Part shown: piece after piece, positions 41,160-50,432 of the stretch
How positions within the stretch are numbered: position 1 is the stretch's first letter
How the letters are laid out: each line of letters opens with the position of its first letter
NCBI RefSeq assembly: GCF_900250115.1
Contig: NZ_LT984803.1
Span: 2,507,583 to 2,571,582, forward strand
Reading direction: 5' to 3'
From: Cupriavidus taiwanensis
GTDB lineage: Bacteria > Pseudomonadota > Gammaproteobacteria > Burkholderiales > Burkholderiaceae
DNA: 64,000 nt
Translations under genes and position numbers: made by a program
The notes under the pieces: model-generated
Database searches by the model: none
Told to the model about the DNA's origin: nothing
What the model saw: only the letters and a program-made list of their open reading frames with translations

Positions 41160-42137
41160 ATGACATCCTGGCTGCGCCGCCTCGGCACCGGCCTCGGCAT
41201 CGGCCTGTGCCTGGCCACCACCCCCGCACTGGCAGACAGCTACCCGAGCAAGCCCATCCGGCTGCTCGTGCCCTTCCCCGCCAGCGGCGCCACCGACCTG
41301 CTGGCCCGCGCCATCGCGCAGAAGGTGGGCAGCAACATGGGCCAGCAGATCGTGGTCGACAACCGCCCCGGCGCCGGCGGCGCGATCGGCTCCGACATGG
41401 CCGCCAAGGCCGCGCCCGACGGCTATACGCTGCTGATCGCCACCACCAGCACGCATTCGATCGGGCCGCATATCAATCCCCGGCTGCCGTACCAGACCGA
41501 GACCGACTTCACGCCGGTGGGCCAGGTCGCGATCGCCACCAACGTGCTGGTGGTGCCCAACAGCCTGCCGGTGAAGAACGTGCGCGAGCTGATCGACTAT
41601 GCCAAGAAGCATCCCGGCGAGCTGAACTACGCCTCGAGCGGCAACGGCACCGTGGTGCACCTGACCACCGAGGCGTTCAAGACGCAGGCGGGCGTGTTCA
41701 TCACCCACATCCCTTACCGCGGCACCGCGCTGGCGGTGCCCGACCTGATCTCGGGCAAGGTGCAGGTGCTGTTCGACAGCATCGTGTCGGGGCTGCCGCA
41801 TGTGAAGGACGGCAAGCTCAAGGCACTGGCGGTGACCAGCGCCAGGCGCTCGCCGCTGGCGCCGGAAATCCCCACCGTCAGCGAATCCGGCCTGCCCGGC
41901 TTCGTCTCCGATACCTGGTTCGGCATCTATGGCCCCAAGGGCATGCCGGCCGATATCGTCAACCGCCTCAATGCCGAGTTCAACAAAGCCATCCAGTCGC
42001 CCGAGGTCAAGGAACGGCTGGCCAAGCTGGGCGCCGAACCGGTCGGCGGCACGCCCGCCCAGTTCGCCGCCATGGTGAAGCAGGACAGCGCGCGCTGGGG
42101 CAAGCTGATCAGGGATCGCAAGATCACGGCAGAATAA
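41160..42137 (+). CDS. Bug family tripartite tricarboxylate substrate-binding protein
   Basis: 325-residue periplasmic Bug/TctC-type protein. The signal peptide covers residues 1-25 (cleavage near ALADSYPS). Conserved elements are YPSKPIRLLVPFPASGATDL, VDNRPGAGGAIGSDMAAKA, PDGYTLLIATTSTHS, the HIPYRG loop near residue 181, and LAKLGAEPVGGTPAQF near the end. CGGAGACACCC precedes ATG 41160. A gamma-glutamyltransferase-like gene follows after 56 bp, and a LysR gene is divergent. The ligand may thus be an amino-acid-derived or gamma-glutamyl compound, an inference from position only. Confidence 0.9.
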   Translation: MTSWLRRLGTGLGIGLCLATTPALADSYPSKPIRLLVPFPASGATDLLARAIAQKVGSNMGQQIVVDNRPGAGGAIGSDMAAKAAPDGYTLLIATTSTHSIGPHINPRLPYQTETDFTPVGQVAIATNVLVVPNSLPVKNVRELIDYAKKHPGELNYASSGNGTVVHLTTEAFKTQAGVFITHIPYRGTALAVPDLISGKVQVLFDSIVSGLPHVKDGKLKALAVTSARRSPLAPEIPTVSESGLPGFVSDTWFGIYGPKGMPADIVNRLNAEFNKAIQSPEVKERLAKLGAEPVGGTPAQFAAMVKQDSARWGKLIRDRKITAE

Positions 42138-42193
42138 GCACGCCACCGAGACGCCACCGAGCACTCCGGCGCACCGAGCACAAAGGACTACCC

Positions 42194-43819
42194 ATGCAGA
42201 ACTTCAACTGGACCAACCCCTACCCGTCCGTGCGCATTCCGCTGTTTGCGCGCAATGTGGTCTCGACCTCGCACCCGCTGGCCGCGCAGGCCGGCCTGCG
42301 CATGCTGCTCAAGGGCGGCAATGCCGTCGATGCCGCCATCGCCGCGGCTGCCGCCATCACCATCGTCGAGCCGGTGTCGTGCGGCCTGGGCAGCGATGCC
42401 TTCGCCATCCTGTGGGACGGCAAGTCGCTGCACGGCCTGAACTCGTCGGGCGTGGCTCCAGCGGCGTGGAGCCCGGAATACTTCAAGGCAAAGTACGGCA
42501 CCGACGCCAATGGCCTCGCCATGCGGCCGATCCGCGGCTGGGATTCGGTCACCGTCCCCGGCGTGGTCGCCGGCTGGGCCGCGCTGCACGAGCGCTTCGG
42601 CAAGCTGCCGTTCGCCGACCTGATGGAGCCCGCGATCGAGATCGCCGAGCGCGGCTACGCCGTGCCGCCGGTGGTGGCGCACAAGTGGGCAGCCGCGGTG
42701 CCGGAACTGAAAGACCAGCCCGGCTACGCCGAGACCTTCATGCCCAACGGCCGCGCCCCAGCGGTGGGCGAGAAGTTCACCATGAAGGCCGCCGCCGAGA
42801 CCCTGCGCCAGATCGGCGCGAGCCGCGGCCGTGCCTACTACGAAGGCGAGATCGCCGAGAAGATCGCCGCCTTCAGCAAGCAATGCGGCGGCGCGATGAC
42901 GCTCGACGACCTGCGCAACTACCGGCCTGACTGGGTAAAGCCGATCAGCAAGTCCTACCGCGGCTACGAGCTGCACGAGATCCCCCCCAATGGCCAGGGC
43001 ATCGCCGCGCTGATCGCGCTGGGCATCCTCGACCAGTTCGACCTGGCCTCGATCCCGGTGGATTCGGTCGATTCGCAGCACCTGCAGATCGAGGCCATGA
43101 AGCTGGCCTTCGCCGACCTGTACCAGTACGTCGCCGATCCGCGCAGCATGGAAGTCACGCCCGAACAGATGCTTGACGACGCCTACCTGAAGTCGCGCGC
43201 CAAACTGATCGACATGCAGCGCGCCACGCATTTCAACTTCGGCATGCCCAAGGTCGGCGGCACCATCTACCTGACCGCGGCGGACGAGAACGGCATGATG
43301 ATCTCGTTCATCCAGTCGAACTACATGGGCTTCGGCTCGGGCGTGGTGGTGCCGGGCACCGGCATCAGCCTGCAGAACCGCGGCGTCGGCTTCTCGATGG
43401 ATCCGAAATCCGCCAACGTGGTAGCGGGCGGCAAGCGTCCGTTCCACACTATCATCCCGGCCTTCCTGACCAAGAACGGCCAGCCGGTGATGAGCTTCGG
43501 CGTGATGGGCGGCGACATGCAGCCGCAGGGACACCTGCAGACCGTGGTGCGGATGCTCGACTACAACCAGCAGCCGCAGGCCGCCTGCTGCGCGCCGCGC
43601 TGGAAGGTCAACCGCGACTTCACGCTGGACGTCGAAGGCACCATGGACCCGGCCACGGTCGAGGGCCTGAAGGCGCGCGGCCACCAGCTCAAGTCGGTGG
43701 ACGACCCGTACATGGACTTCGGTTCGGGCCAGTTTATCTGGCGCCTGTCGGATGATCCGGAACAGGGCTACGTCGCGGCCAGCGACAGCCGGCGCGACGG
43801 GCAGGCGGTCGGGTTCTGA
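42194..43819 (+). CDS. Gamma-glutamyltransferase family Ntn-hydrolase
   Basis: 541-residue member of the gamma-glutamyltranspeptidase / acylase family, made as a precursor that cleaves itself. The large-subunit start NVVSTSHPLAAQAGLRML and GGNAVDAAIAAAAAITIVEP (residues about 37-56) are typical. The nucleophile Thr is expected in PKVGGTIYLTAAD near residue 356, with the small subunit beginning there and FGSGVVVPGTGISLQNRG following. No signal peptide is visible, unlike the periplasmic GGT of E. coli, so a cytoplasmic role is inferred. Gamma-glutamyl compounds or N-acyl amides are possible substrates. It is likely cotranscribed with the upstream Bug gene. Confidence 0.88.
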   Translation: MQNFNWTNPYPSVRIPLFARNVVSTSHPLAAQAGLRMLLKGGNAVDAAIAAAAAITIVEPVSCGLGSDAFAILWDGKSLHGLNSSGVAPAAWSPEYFKAKYGTDANGLAMRPIRGWDSVTVPGVVAGWAALHERFGKLPFADLMEPAIEIAERGYAVPPVVAHKWAAAVPELKDQPGYAETFMPNGRAPAVGEKFTMKAAAETLRQIGASRGRAYYEGEIAEKIAAFSKQCGGAMTLDDLRNYRPDWVKPISKSYRGYELHEIPPNGQGIAALIALGILDQFDLASIPVDSVDSQHLQIEAMKLAFADLYQYVADPRSMEVTPEQMLDDAYLKSRAKLIDMQRATHFNFGMPKVGGTIYLTAADENGMMISFIQSNYMGFGSGVVVPGTGISLQNRGVGFSMDPKSANVVAGGKRPFHTIIPAFLTKNGQPVMSFGVMGGDMQPQGHLQTVVRMLDYNQQPQAACCAPRWKVNRDFTLDVEGTMDPATVEGLKARGHQLKSVDDPYMDFGSGQFIWRLSDDPEQGYVAASDSRRDGQAVGF

Positions 43820-43867
43820 ACGCAGGTTTAGCGGAGCACCAACGCCGCGCCAACCAACATTTGCGTA

Positions 43868-43896
43868 CTCCCTGTCCCGCAAGCGGGCGAGGGGAG
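43868..43896. repeat. Single degenerate copy of the palindromic repeat
   Basis: CTCCCTGTCCCGC / AA / GCGGGCGAGGGGAG with a few mismatches in the stem. Related to the paired elements elsewhere, but a single copy and between codirectional genes. Confidence 0.55.
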
Positions 43897-44024
43897 CTTG
43901 CTGCGAACGACAGCGCGACAACACCGCTGATCCAACTGGCCCGCTCGCAAGCCCTCCAATTGTCCATGGCCCGCCGGCCCGGTCTCCGTACACTGTAACG
44001 GAAGAATTCCGGAGCCCTCGCGCC

Positions 44025-44885
44025 ATGACCACTTACGCCTTCCGCCTGCTCAACGTCTTTGCCGAATCGACCTTCGGCGGCAATCCCCTGTGCGTGTTCG
44101 AAGACGCGCGCGGCATGGACCACGCCAACATGCAGGCGCTGGCGCTGCAGTTCAACCTGTCGGAAACCACCTTTATCCTGCCGTCGGAACAGGCCAGCGC
44201 GCGCGTGCGCATCTTCACCCCCGGCTATGAGATGCGCTTCGCCGGCCATCCGGCGCTGGGCACCGCGCACGTGGTGCGCGAACTGGCGGGCACCGGCGCT
44301 GCGCTGACGCTGGAGTTCGCCGCGGGCGTGGTGCCCGTGAACGCGCAGGGCGACGTCTGGACCTTCACCGCACCCCATCGCGGCAAGCCCAGGACCGCGC
44401 CGTCCGGGCTCTCCGACGCCGGCATGGCCTCCCTGCTCGGCCTGCGCGAACAAGACCTGCTGATGGCGCCGATGTGGGTCGATACCGGCGCCGACCAGCT
44501 GCTGGTGCCGGTGCGCAGCGCCGATGCGGTGCGCCGCGCCCATCCCGACAGCGCGCGGCTGGACCTGTGGCCGCAAAGCAGCCTGGGCCGCAAGACCGCC
44601 TACGTCTTTGCTTTCGACCCCGAACAGCCCGGCCACGTGCTGGCGCGCTACTTCTTCACCAAGCAGGGCGGCGGCGTGGCCGAGGATCCGGGCACGGGTT
44701 CGGCCTGCGCCAACCTGGGCGGCTGGCTGCTGGCCACCGGCCGGGCCTTGCCGGCGGAATATGCAATCAGCCAGGGCGAGGCCGTCGGCCGCCCGTGCCG
44801 GCTGCGCCTTGCGGTCGATGCCGAGGGCGCGATCCGCGTGGGCGGGCGCGTGCTGGAGATCGGCCGGGGCACCGTGACCGTGTAA
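44025..44885 (+). CDS. PhzF family phenazine-biosynthesis-like isomerase
   Basis: 286-residue PhzF/DapF-like fold protein. The N-terminal FGGNPLCVFEDARG (residues about 18-31), SETTFIL with the catalytic Glu near residue 47, MRFAGHPALGTAHVV, and the C-terminal half marker EDPGTGSACANLGGWL all match the family. Despite the name, most members are not in phenazine pathways, and no phenazine genes are nearby. The reaction is probably an isomerisation or similar proton transfer on an unknown acid. CGGAG lies upstream of ATG 44025. A flavoprotein gene follows 63 bp downstream on the same strand. Confidence 0.88.
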   Translation: MTTYAFRLLNVFAESTFGGNPLCVFEDARGMDHANMQALALQFNLSETTFILPSEQASARVRIFTPGYEMRFAGHPALGTAHVVRELAGTGAALTLEFAAGVVPVNAQGDVWTFTAPHRGKPRTAPSGLSDAGMASLLGLREQDLLMAPMWVDTGADQLLVPVRSADAVRRAHPDSARLDLWPQSSLGRKTAYVFAFDPEQPGHVLARYFFTKQGGGVAEDPGTGSACANLGGWLLATGRALPAEYAISQGEAVGRPCRLRLAVDAEGAIRVGGRVLEIGRGTVTV

Positions 44886-44948
44886 CGTCCCCACCGCGCT
44901 GGTGCGTTACATTGGCGCTTTCGCCCCCGTCTCCAACGCCCAGCCGCC

Positions 44949-45566
44949 ATGACCCCGCACGCCATCACCACGCTGGCCGAACTGGAAGCGCTCTACGCGC
45001 AACCGGCCGCGCCCTCTCTCGCCAAGCAAGTCGATTACCTGCACCCGCACTACCGCGCCTTTATCGAGGCGGCGCCGTTCTGCCTGCTGTCGACGGTCGG
45101 CCAGGACTGGGCCGAATGCTCGCCGCGCGGCGACGCCCCCGGCTTCGTGCAGGTGCTGGACCCGCGCACCCTTCTGCTGCCGGACCGGCGCGGCAACAAC
45201 CGCATCGACAGCCTGCGCAATATCGTTGCCGATACGCGCGTGGGGCTGCTGTTCGTGATCCCCGGCATCAACGAGACCATCCGCGTCAACGGCACCGCGC
45301 AGATCAGCGTCGATCCGGGGCTGATCGCGCGCTGCGTGGTCGATGGCAAGGCGCCGACCACGGTGCTGGTGATCACGCTGCAGGCGGTGTTCTTCCAGTG
45401 TGCGCGCGCGCTGATTCGCTCGCGCCTGTGGGCCGCCGACGCGCAGGTGGCACGCCAGACGCTGCCGAGCAACGGCGAGATCCTGGCCACGCTGAGCGAA
45501 AACGCCATCGACGGCGCCGCCTATGACCGCGAGCTGCCCGAACGGCAGCGCGCCACGCTCTACTAG
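44949..45566 (+). CDS. PPOX-class FMN-binding flavoprotein (MSMEG_1061-like)
   Basis: 205-residue protein of the pyridoxamine-phosphate-oxidase-like FMN-binding fold. The family features are LSTVGQDWAECSPRGDAPGF near residues 47-66, LLLPDRRGNNRIDSLRNI near 75-92, and GLLFVIPGINETIRVNGTA, which shapes the FMN site. This subgroup is usually named MSMEG_1061 family FMN-dependent PPOX-type flavoprotein. The substrate is unknown; a reductase or oxidase role is inferred. It ends 14 bp from the convergent CoA-transferase gene, with no room for a terminator. Confidence 0.84.
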   Translation: MTPHAITTLAELEALYAQPAAPSLAKQVDYLHPHYRAFIEAAPFCLLSTVGQDWAECSPRGDAPGFVQVLDPRTLLLPDRRGNNRIDSLRNIVADTRVGLLFVIPGINETIRVNGTAQISVDPGLIARCVVDGKAPTTVLVITLQAVFFQCARALIRSRLWAADAQVARQTLPSNGEILATLSENAIDGAAYDRELPERQRATLY

Positions 45567-45580
45567 CTCTACGCGTTCTA

Positions 45581-47017
45581 CTAGCGCGGCAGCCACTCCG
45601 GCGCGTGGGTGCCAAGCGGCTCGGACGGCAGCGTCCAGCGCGCCGGCGTCTCGGACAGGTGCGCCGCGTGTCGCACCGCGGTCAGCATGCCGAAGCCCGA
45701 CGGCACCGCTTCGAGCAGGTCGGCAACATCGTCGATTTTCTGCTCGGGCGCCTTCAGCCCGTCCGGGACGCGCCCCAGCCCGCGCAGCCACTGCCCCACC
45801 TGCGCCAGCGACACGCGCACGTGCCAGCTGCCGCCCTCGACCGCGCGCCGGTGCAGCGCGGCCATCGCGCCGAACGCCAGCAGGTAGCCCGCGGCGTGGT
45901 CCAGCACCTGGGCCGGCAACGGGCGCGGCGTGTCGCTGCCGGCCGCTTGCGCCTCGGCGTGGTTGAAGCCGGTGGCGGTCTGCACCAGCGAATCGAAGCC
46001 GCGCTTGGACGCCCACGGCCCGACGTGGCCATACGCGCTCAGCGACACATAGACCATGCCTGGCCGGGCGCGGGCCGCGGCCTCGGGGCCCGCGCCCAGC
46101 TCGGCCAGGCCGCCGGGGCGGTAGCCCTGCACCATCACGTCGGCGCCATGCAGCAGCTTGTGCAGCGTGCGCTTGTCGTCGGCATCGCGCAGGTCCAGCT
46201 GGCAGCTGCGCTTGCCGCGGCCGGTGTCGATCACCAGCGGCGCGATCGACGGCAGGTGCGGCGCGGTGACCAGCAGCACGTCGGCGCCATGCGCGGCCAG
46301 CGTGCGACCCGCCACCGGGCCGGCGATGATGCGGGTGAAGTCGAGCACGCGCACGCCCGACAGCGGCTGCGCGTCCACGCAGCCCGGCGCCGGCAGCGGC
46401 TGCGGCGGGGCGTCGCCGATCCGCTCCAGTGTTACCGGCGCCAGGCCGCGCAGCGCCGCGGCCTGCGGGTGGCGGTCCCATTCATCGAAGCTGCGCAGCG
46501 CGGCCACCACCAGGCCGGCGTCGGACGCAGCCGTCTCGAACGCCTCGGCCTCCCATTTTTCCAGCGCTGCCTGCACCGCCGCCTTGTCATAGGCACAGCC
46601 CAGCAGCCGCAGCACGCCGTCGCGGTGGTGCGGGAAATTGGTGTGCAGGCGGACCCAGCGGCCGTCGCCGCAACGGTAGATGCCTGCGATCTGGTCCCAC
46701 AATTCCGGCGCCGGGCCGCCATCGACGCGCAGGTAGCGCTCGCTGCGGAACTCGGTGATGGCATGGCGCATGTCGACGCTGACCTCCTGCCAGCGACCGC
46801 TGCGGCCTTGCCACAGCGTGGCGGCGGCCAGCGCCGCCGCGGCCAGGCTGGCCTGCGCCGCAGTGCCCACGGCAAAGCTCGAGGGCAGCACCGGCTCGGC
46901 GCCGTGCAGGCGCAGGTGGGCCAGTGCCGCGTCAGGCAGGCCGGCATCGCGCCACAGCGCGCCGACGACATCGAGGGGCATGGGCGGCACTTGTGCCGCA
47001 GCGGTGGGGGCGTTCAT
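45581..47017 (-). CDS. CaiB/BaiF-type CoA transferase with apparently permuted domain order
   Basis: 478-residue class III CoA-transferase-like protein whose segments appear out of the usual order. Residues about 45-100 look like the middle helical part (GRSGRWQEVSVDMRHA). Residues 115-210 look like the usual C-terminal subdomain (YRCGDGRWVRLHTNF, SDAGLVVAALRSFDEW). Only at about residue 225 does the usual N-terminal Rossmann start appear (LSGVRVLDFTRIIAGPVAGR), followed by a second middle part with LPAQVLDHAAGYLL, whose Asp corresponds to the catalytic carboxylate. The protein is complete with no frameshift. Substrate unknown. It is divergent from glnS and convergent with the flavoprotein gene. 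Confidence 0.82.
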   Translation of the reverse strand: MNAPTAAAQVPPMPLDVVGALWRDAGLPDAALAHLRLHGAEPVLPSSFAVGTAAQASLAAAALAAATLWQGRSGRWQEVSVDMRHAITEFRSERYLRVDGGPAPELWDQIAGIYRCGDGRWVRLHTNFPHHRDGVLRLLGCAYDKAAVQAALEKWEAEAFETAASDAGLVVAALRSFDEWDRHPQAAALRGLAPVTLERIGDAPPQPLPAPGCVDAQPLSGVRVLDFTRIIAGPVAGRTLAAHGADVLLVTAPHLPSIAPLVIDTGRGKRSCQLDLRDADDKRTLHKLLHGADVMVQGYRPGGLAELGAGPEAAARARPGMVYVSLSAYGHVGPWASKRGFDSLVQTATGFNHAEAQAAGSDTPRPLPAQVLDHAAGYLLAFGAMAALHRRAVEGGSWHVRVSLAQVGQWLRGLGRVPDGLKAPEQKIDDVADLLEAVPSGFGMLTAVRHAAHLSETPARWTLPSEPLGTHAPEWLPR

Positions 47018-47174
47018 GAGCGTTCCTGCTGCGATGGATGAGTGCGGGCCGTGGCGGCCGGCACGGGTCTCCATGCTACTCCGACACATCATTTTCGGTG
47101 CGGCCAACTTGTGTCGGCAACGAAGCGGACCACAAATGAGCCGATGCTCACGGCGTGCGGCGCCGCCGGCACGG

Positions 47175-47180
47175 TAAAAT
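47175..47180 (+). promoter_or_regulatory. Possible -10 element of glnS
   Basis: TAAAAT, 85-90 bases before the glnS ATG in the 247-bp divergent gap. No clear -35. Confidence 0.3.
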
Positions 47181-47264
47181 CCCGCTATTGGCATTCCGCC
47201 ACGCAATCTGACGACCCGGCCCCCCCGCCTTGCAGGCGCTAGCGGCCGGCCAACCGGCGCCATC

Positions 47265-49022
47265 ATGAGCCACGACAACAAGCCTACCGACAGCACCCCA
47301 GCCGCCTCCAACTTCCTGCGCAGCATCATCGACCAGGACCTCGCCGCCGGCACCTACGCCGGCCGCCAGGACAAGCAAGGCGAGCCGCTGCCGACCGTCA
47401 TCACCCGCTTTCCGCCGGAGCCCAACGGCTACCTGCATATCGGCCACGCCAAGAGCATCTGCCTGAACTTCGGGCTGGCGCGCGACTACGGCGGCCGCTG
47501 CCACCTGCGCTTCGACGACACCAACCCGGTCAAGGAAGACACCGAATACGTCGATTCCATCATCGACGCGGTGCACTGGCTCGGCTTCTCCTGGGACAGC
47601 ACCGGCAAGGACGGCGCCGCGGAGCCGCACCTGTACTACGCCAGCGACTACTTCGACCAGCTCTACGCCTTTGCCGAGACCCTGATCGAGCGCGGCGCCG
47701 CCTACGTGGACAGCCAGTCGGCCGACCAGATCGCCGCCAGCCGCGGCAATTTCTCCGAGCCGGGCAAGCCCTCCCCCTTCCGTGACCGCAGCGTCCAGGA
47801 AAACCTGCAGCTGTTCCGCGACATGCGCGCCGGCAAGTACGCCGATGGCGAGCACGTGCTGCGCGCCAAGATCGACATGGCCGCGCCCAACATCGTCATG
47901 CGCGACCCGGTGCTCTACCGCATCCGCCACGCGCATCACCACCGCACCGGCGACAAGTGGTGCATCTACCCGATGTACGACTTCACGCACTGCATCTCGG
48001 ACGCGCTGGAGAACATCACCCACTCGCTGTGCACGCTGGAGTTCGAGAACAACCGCCCGCTGTACGACTGGGTGCTGGAGCACCTGCGCGACAGCGGCGT
48101 GTTCCGCGACCCGCTGCCGCACCAGTATGAGTTCGCACGGCTGAACCTGACCTACGCCATCACCAGCAAGCGCAAGCTCAAGCAACTGGTCGACGAGCAC
48201 CGCGTCGACGGCTGGGACGATCCGCGCATGCCCACGCTGGTGGGCGTGCGCCGCCGCGGCTACACCCCGGAATCGATCCAGCTGTTCTGCGACCGCGTCG
48301 GCGTGGCCAAGGCCGACAGCTGGATCGACATGAGCACGCTCGAAGGCGCCGTGCGCGACGACCTCGACGGCCGCGCCGCGCGCGGCGTCGCCGTGCTGGA
48401 TCCGCTCAGGCTGGTCATCGACAACTACCCCGAAGGCCAGAGCGAGGAATGCTCGGCCCCGGTCCACCCCAAAAAGCCCGAACTGGGCAAGCGCGTGTTC
48501 CCGCTGTCGCGCGAGCTGTGGATCGAGCGCGAGGACTTCAACGAGAACCCGCCCAAGGGCTACTTCCGCCTGTTCCCCGGCAACAAGGTGCGCCTGAAGT
48601 ATGGCTATGTGATCGAGTGCACCGGCGTGGACAAGGATGCCGACGGGAACGTGATCGCCGTGCACGCCAGCTACCTGCCCGACACCAAGAGCGGCACGCC
48701 GGGCGCCGACAGCGTCAAGGTCAAGGGTGTGATCCACTGGGTCAGCGCGGCGCATGCCTACGCGGCCGAGGTGCGCCTGTACGACCGCCTGTTCAACGAT
48801 CCCAATCCGGATGCGGGCGGCAAGAACTTCCTCGATGCGCTCAACCCGGATTCCAAGCAGGTGATCGCCGCCTACCTGGAGCCGGGCCTGCGCGAGGCGC
48901 AGCCGGAAGACCGCTTCCAGTTCGAGCGCCATGGCTACTTTGTCGCCGACCGCAGCGATTCGACACCGGGCAAGCCGGTGTTCAACCGCATCGTCGGGCT
49001 CAAAGACAGCTGGGGCAAGTGA
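47265..49022 (+). CDS. glnS: Glutaminyl-tRNA synthetase
   Basis: 585-residue class I synthetase charging tRNA-Gln. The HIGH motif is [15 protein letters not shown] near residues 44-58, with [11 protein letters not shown] after it. The KMSKS-equivalent loop reads [11 protein letters not shown] near residues 300-310. The C-terminal beta-barrel anticodon domains (residues about 360-585) are complete. An N-terminal extension of about 20 residues (Thr/Ala rich) precedes the core. The stop overlaps the start of the S4 protein gene by one base, so they are translationally coupled. The free-standing glnS suggests direct charging rather than only the indirect Gln pathway. Confidence 0.97.
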   Translation: MSHDNKPTDSTPAASNFLRSIIDQDLAAGTYAGRQDKQGEPLPTVITRFPPEPNGYLHIGHAKSICLNFGLARDYGGRCHLRFDDTNPVKEDTEYVDSIIDAVHWLGFSWDSTGKDGAAEPHLYYASDYFDQLYAFAETLIERGAAYVDSQSADQIAASRGNFSEPGKPSPFRDRSVQENLQLFRDMRAGKYADGEHVLRAKIDMAAPNIVMRDPVLYRIRHAHHHRTGDKWCIYPMYDFTHCISDALENITHSLCTLEFENNRPLYDWVLEHLRDSGVFRDPLPHQYEFARLNLTYAITSKRKLKQLVDEHRVDGWDDPRMPTLVGVRRRGYTPESIQLFCDRVGVAKADSWIDMSTLEGAVRDDLDGRAARGVAVLDPLRLVIDNYPEGQSEECSAPVHPKKPELGKRVFPLSRELWIEREDFNENPPKGYFRLFPGNKVRLKYGYVIECTGVDKDADGNVIAVHASYLPDTKSGTPGADSVKVKGVIHWVSAAHAYAAEVRLYDRLFNDPNPDAGGKNFLDALNPDSKQVIAAYLEPGLREAQPEDRFQFERHGYFVADRSDSTPGKPVFNRIVGLKDSWGK

Positions 49023-49264
49023 TGGCCAAACCTGGCAAGGCAACGGTGCAGACCATCACCTTCCCGCTCGAGGGCGAGTTCATCGCCCTCAATGACCTGC
49101 TCAAGCTGGCGGGCGTCTGCGACAGCGGCGGCGCCGGCAAGGCGCTGGTCGCGGCCGGCGAGGTCTCGGTGGACGGCGCGCCCGAATCGCGCAAGACTGC
49201 CAAGATCCGCGCCGGGCAGGTGGTGGGCCTGGCGGGCATCGAGATCCGCGTGGTCGCCGCCTGA
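49022..49264 (+). CDS. S4-domain RNA-binding protein (YbcJ-like)
   Basis: 80-residue RNA-binding protein made almost entirely of one S4-like domain (ALNDLLKLAGVCDSGGAGKA, then VDGAPESRKTAKIRAGQVV), as in E. coli YbcJ. It starts on the last base of the glnS stop codon. Coupling to a tRNA synthetase suggests a role around RNA or translation, but no target is known. A basic, Gly/Ala-rich character is seen. Length is standard for the family. Confidence 0.85.
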   Translation: MAKPGKATVQTITFPLEGEFIALNDLLKLAGVCDSGGAGKALVAAGEVSVDGAPESRKTAKIRAGQVVGLAGIEIRVVAA

Positions 49265-49330
49265 GCGCGCGGACCGGCCGGCGCGCCGCCCCGTGCGGCC
49301 GGCGCCGGCACTGCAACCGAAAGGATGACT

Positions 49331-49714
49331 ATGCCGATCGCTTTCTGGTGCGTGCTGCTGGCCGGCGTCCTGCCGCTGGCGACGGTGGCCATCGCCAAGG
49401 CCAGCGCGCCGGGCTATGACAACCATGACCCGCGCGGCTGGCTGGAGCGGCAATCCGGCCGCGCACGCCGCGCCGACCTGGCCCATCGCAACCATTTCGA
49501 GGCCTTCCCCTTCTTTGCCGCGGCGGTGCTCAGCGCCACCTACCTGCAGGCGCCGCAGGCCCGCGTCGACGAACTGGCGATGGCCTTTATCGCGGCGCGC
49601 TTGCTCTACACCCTGTGCTACATCACCGATCGCGCCACGCTGCGCACGCTGTGCTGGACCGTCGGCTACCTGACCGTGGTGGGGATCTTCCTGCTGCCGG
49701 TCTTTGTCCACTGA
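49331..49714 (+). CDS. MAPEG family membrane protein
   Basis: 127-residue inner-membrane protein of the MAPEG (eicosanoid and glutathione metabolism) family, with four hydrophobic segments. The family hallmark HRNHFEAFPFFAAAVL (residues about 54-69) contains the conserved Asn and Glu, and ARLLYTLCYITD is the later family segment. I chose ATG 49331, which has AAAGGA at the right distance; an ATG two codons earlier would overlap that site. Bacterial MAPEG roles are mostly unknown. It follows the S4 gene on the same strand by 66 bp, and YceI follows it by five. Confidence 0.84.
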   Translation: MPIAFWCVLLAGVLPLATVAIAKASAPGYDNHDPRGWLERQSGRARRADLAHRNHFEAFPFFAAAVLSATYLQAPQARVDELAMAFIAARLLYTLCYITDRATLRTLCWTVGYLTVVGIFLLPVFVH

Positions 49715-49719
49715 CGCCC

Positions 49720-50307
49720 ATGGGCCTGCGCGCGCTGGTGCTCGTCGCCGCCCTCGGCATTACCGCCGCGCACGCGGCGCCGGTCGAGTACACCCTGGAT
49801 CCGGCCCATACCACCGTCTATTTCTCGGCCAGCCATTTCGAGCGCAGCGCGGTGCGCGGGCGCTTCGGCAAGATCGACGGCCGCCTGGTCTATGACGTGG
49901 ACAGCGGCGTCGGCGCCATCGACGTGACCGTGGACCTGGGATCGGTCGATACCGGCAACCGCACCCTGGACGGCGTGCTGCGCTCGGCGCAGTTCTTCGA
50001 TATTGCCGAGCATCCGGTGGCACGGCTGCGCGCCGACCGGTTCGTGACGGAAGCCGGCCGCCTAGCCGTCGTCGAGGGCGAACTGACGCTGCACGGCGTA
50101 ACCCGGCCCGTGCGCCTGCAGGCCGAGCGTTTCCGCTGCGGCGAGGTCACGCTGTTCGGCGTGCGCCGGCAGGTCTGCGGCGGCGACTTCCGCACCGAAG
50201 TGCCGCGCAGTGCCTTCGGCATGACCCGCTTCCTGCCCGAGGTGGGCGACACCGTGACGCTGCAAGTGGCGGTTGAGGCATCGCCCGCCGAAGCCGTTCC
50301 GCGCTGA
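49720..50307 (+). CDS. YceI family periplasmic lipid-binding protein
   Basis: 195-residue periplasmic protein with a signal peptide (residues 1-19, cleavage near AHAAPVEY). The YceI lipocalin-like barrel follows: YTLDPAHTTVYFSASHFERS, GRFGKIDGRLVYDVDSG, and LTLHGVTRPVRL. Family members bind polyisoprenoid chains such as quinones. Two Cys (in RFRCGE and RQVCGGD) may form a disulfide. The gene starts five bases after the MAPEG stop. The partner cytochrome b561 gene often beside yceI is not present here. Confidence 0.88.
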   Translation: MGLRALVLVAALGITAAHAAPVEYTLDPAHTTVYFSASHFERSAVRGRFGKIDGRLVYDVDSGVGAIDVTVDLGSVDTGNRTLDGVLRSAQFFDIAEHPVARLRADRFVTEAGRLAVVEGELTLHGVTRPVRLQAERFRCGEVTLFGVRRQVCGGDFRTEVPRSAFGMTRFLPEVGDTVTLQVAVEASPAEAVPR

Positions 50308-50432
50308 CCCGGCGCTTGGCCTGAGCTCGCCCCTACTCATCACCTGCGCCACAAATTTCTCTTGTAGAATCAGCGCTTTGCAAAATCCCTGCCACGCTTC
50401 GCGCGCGTGTGCGGCGACGCGAGACAGAAACC

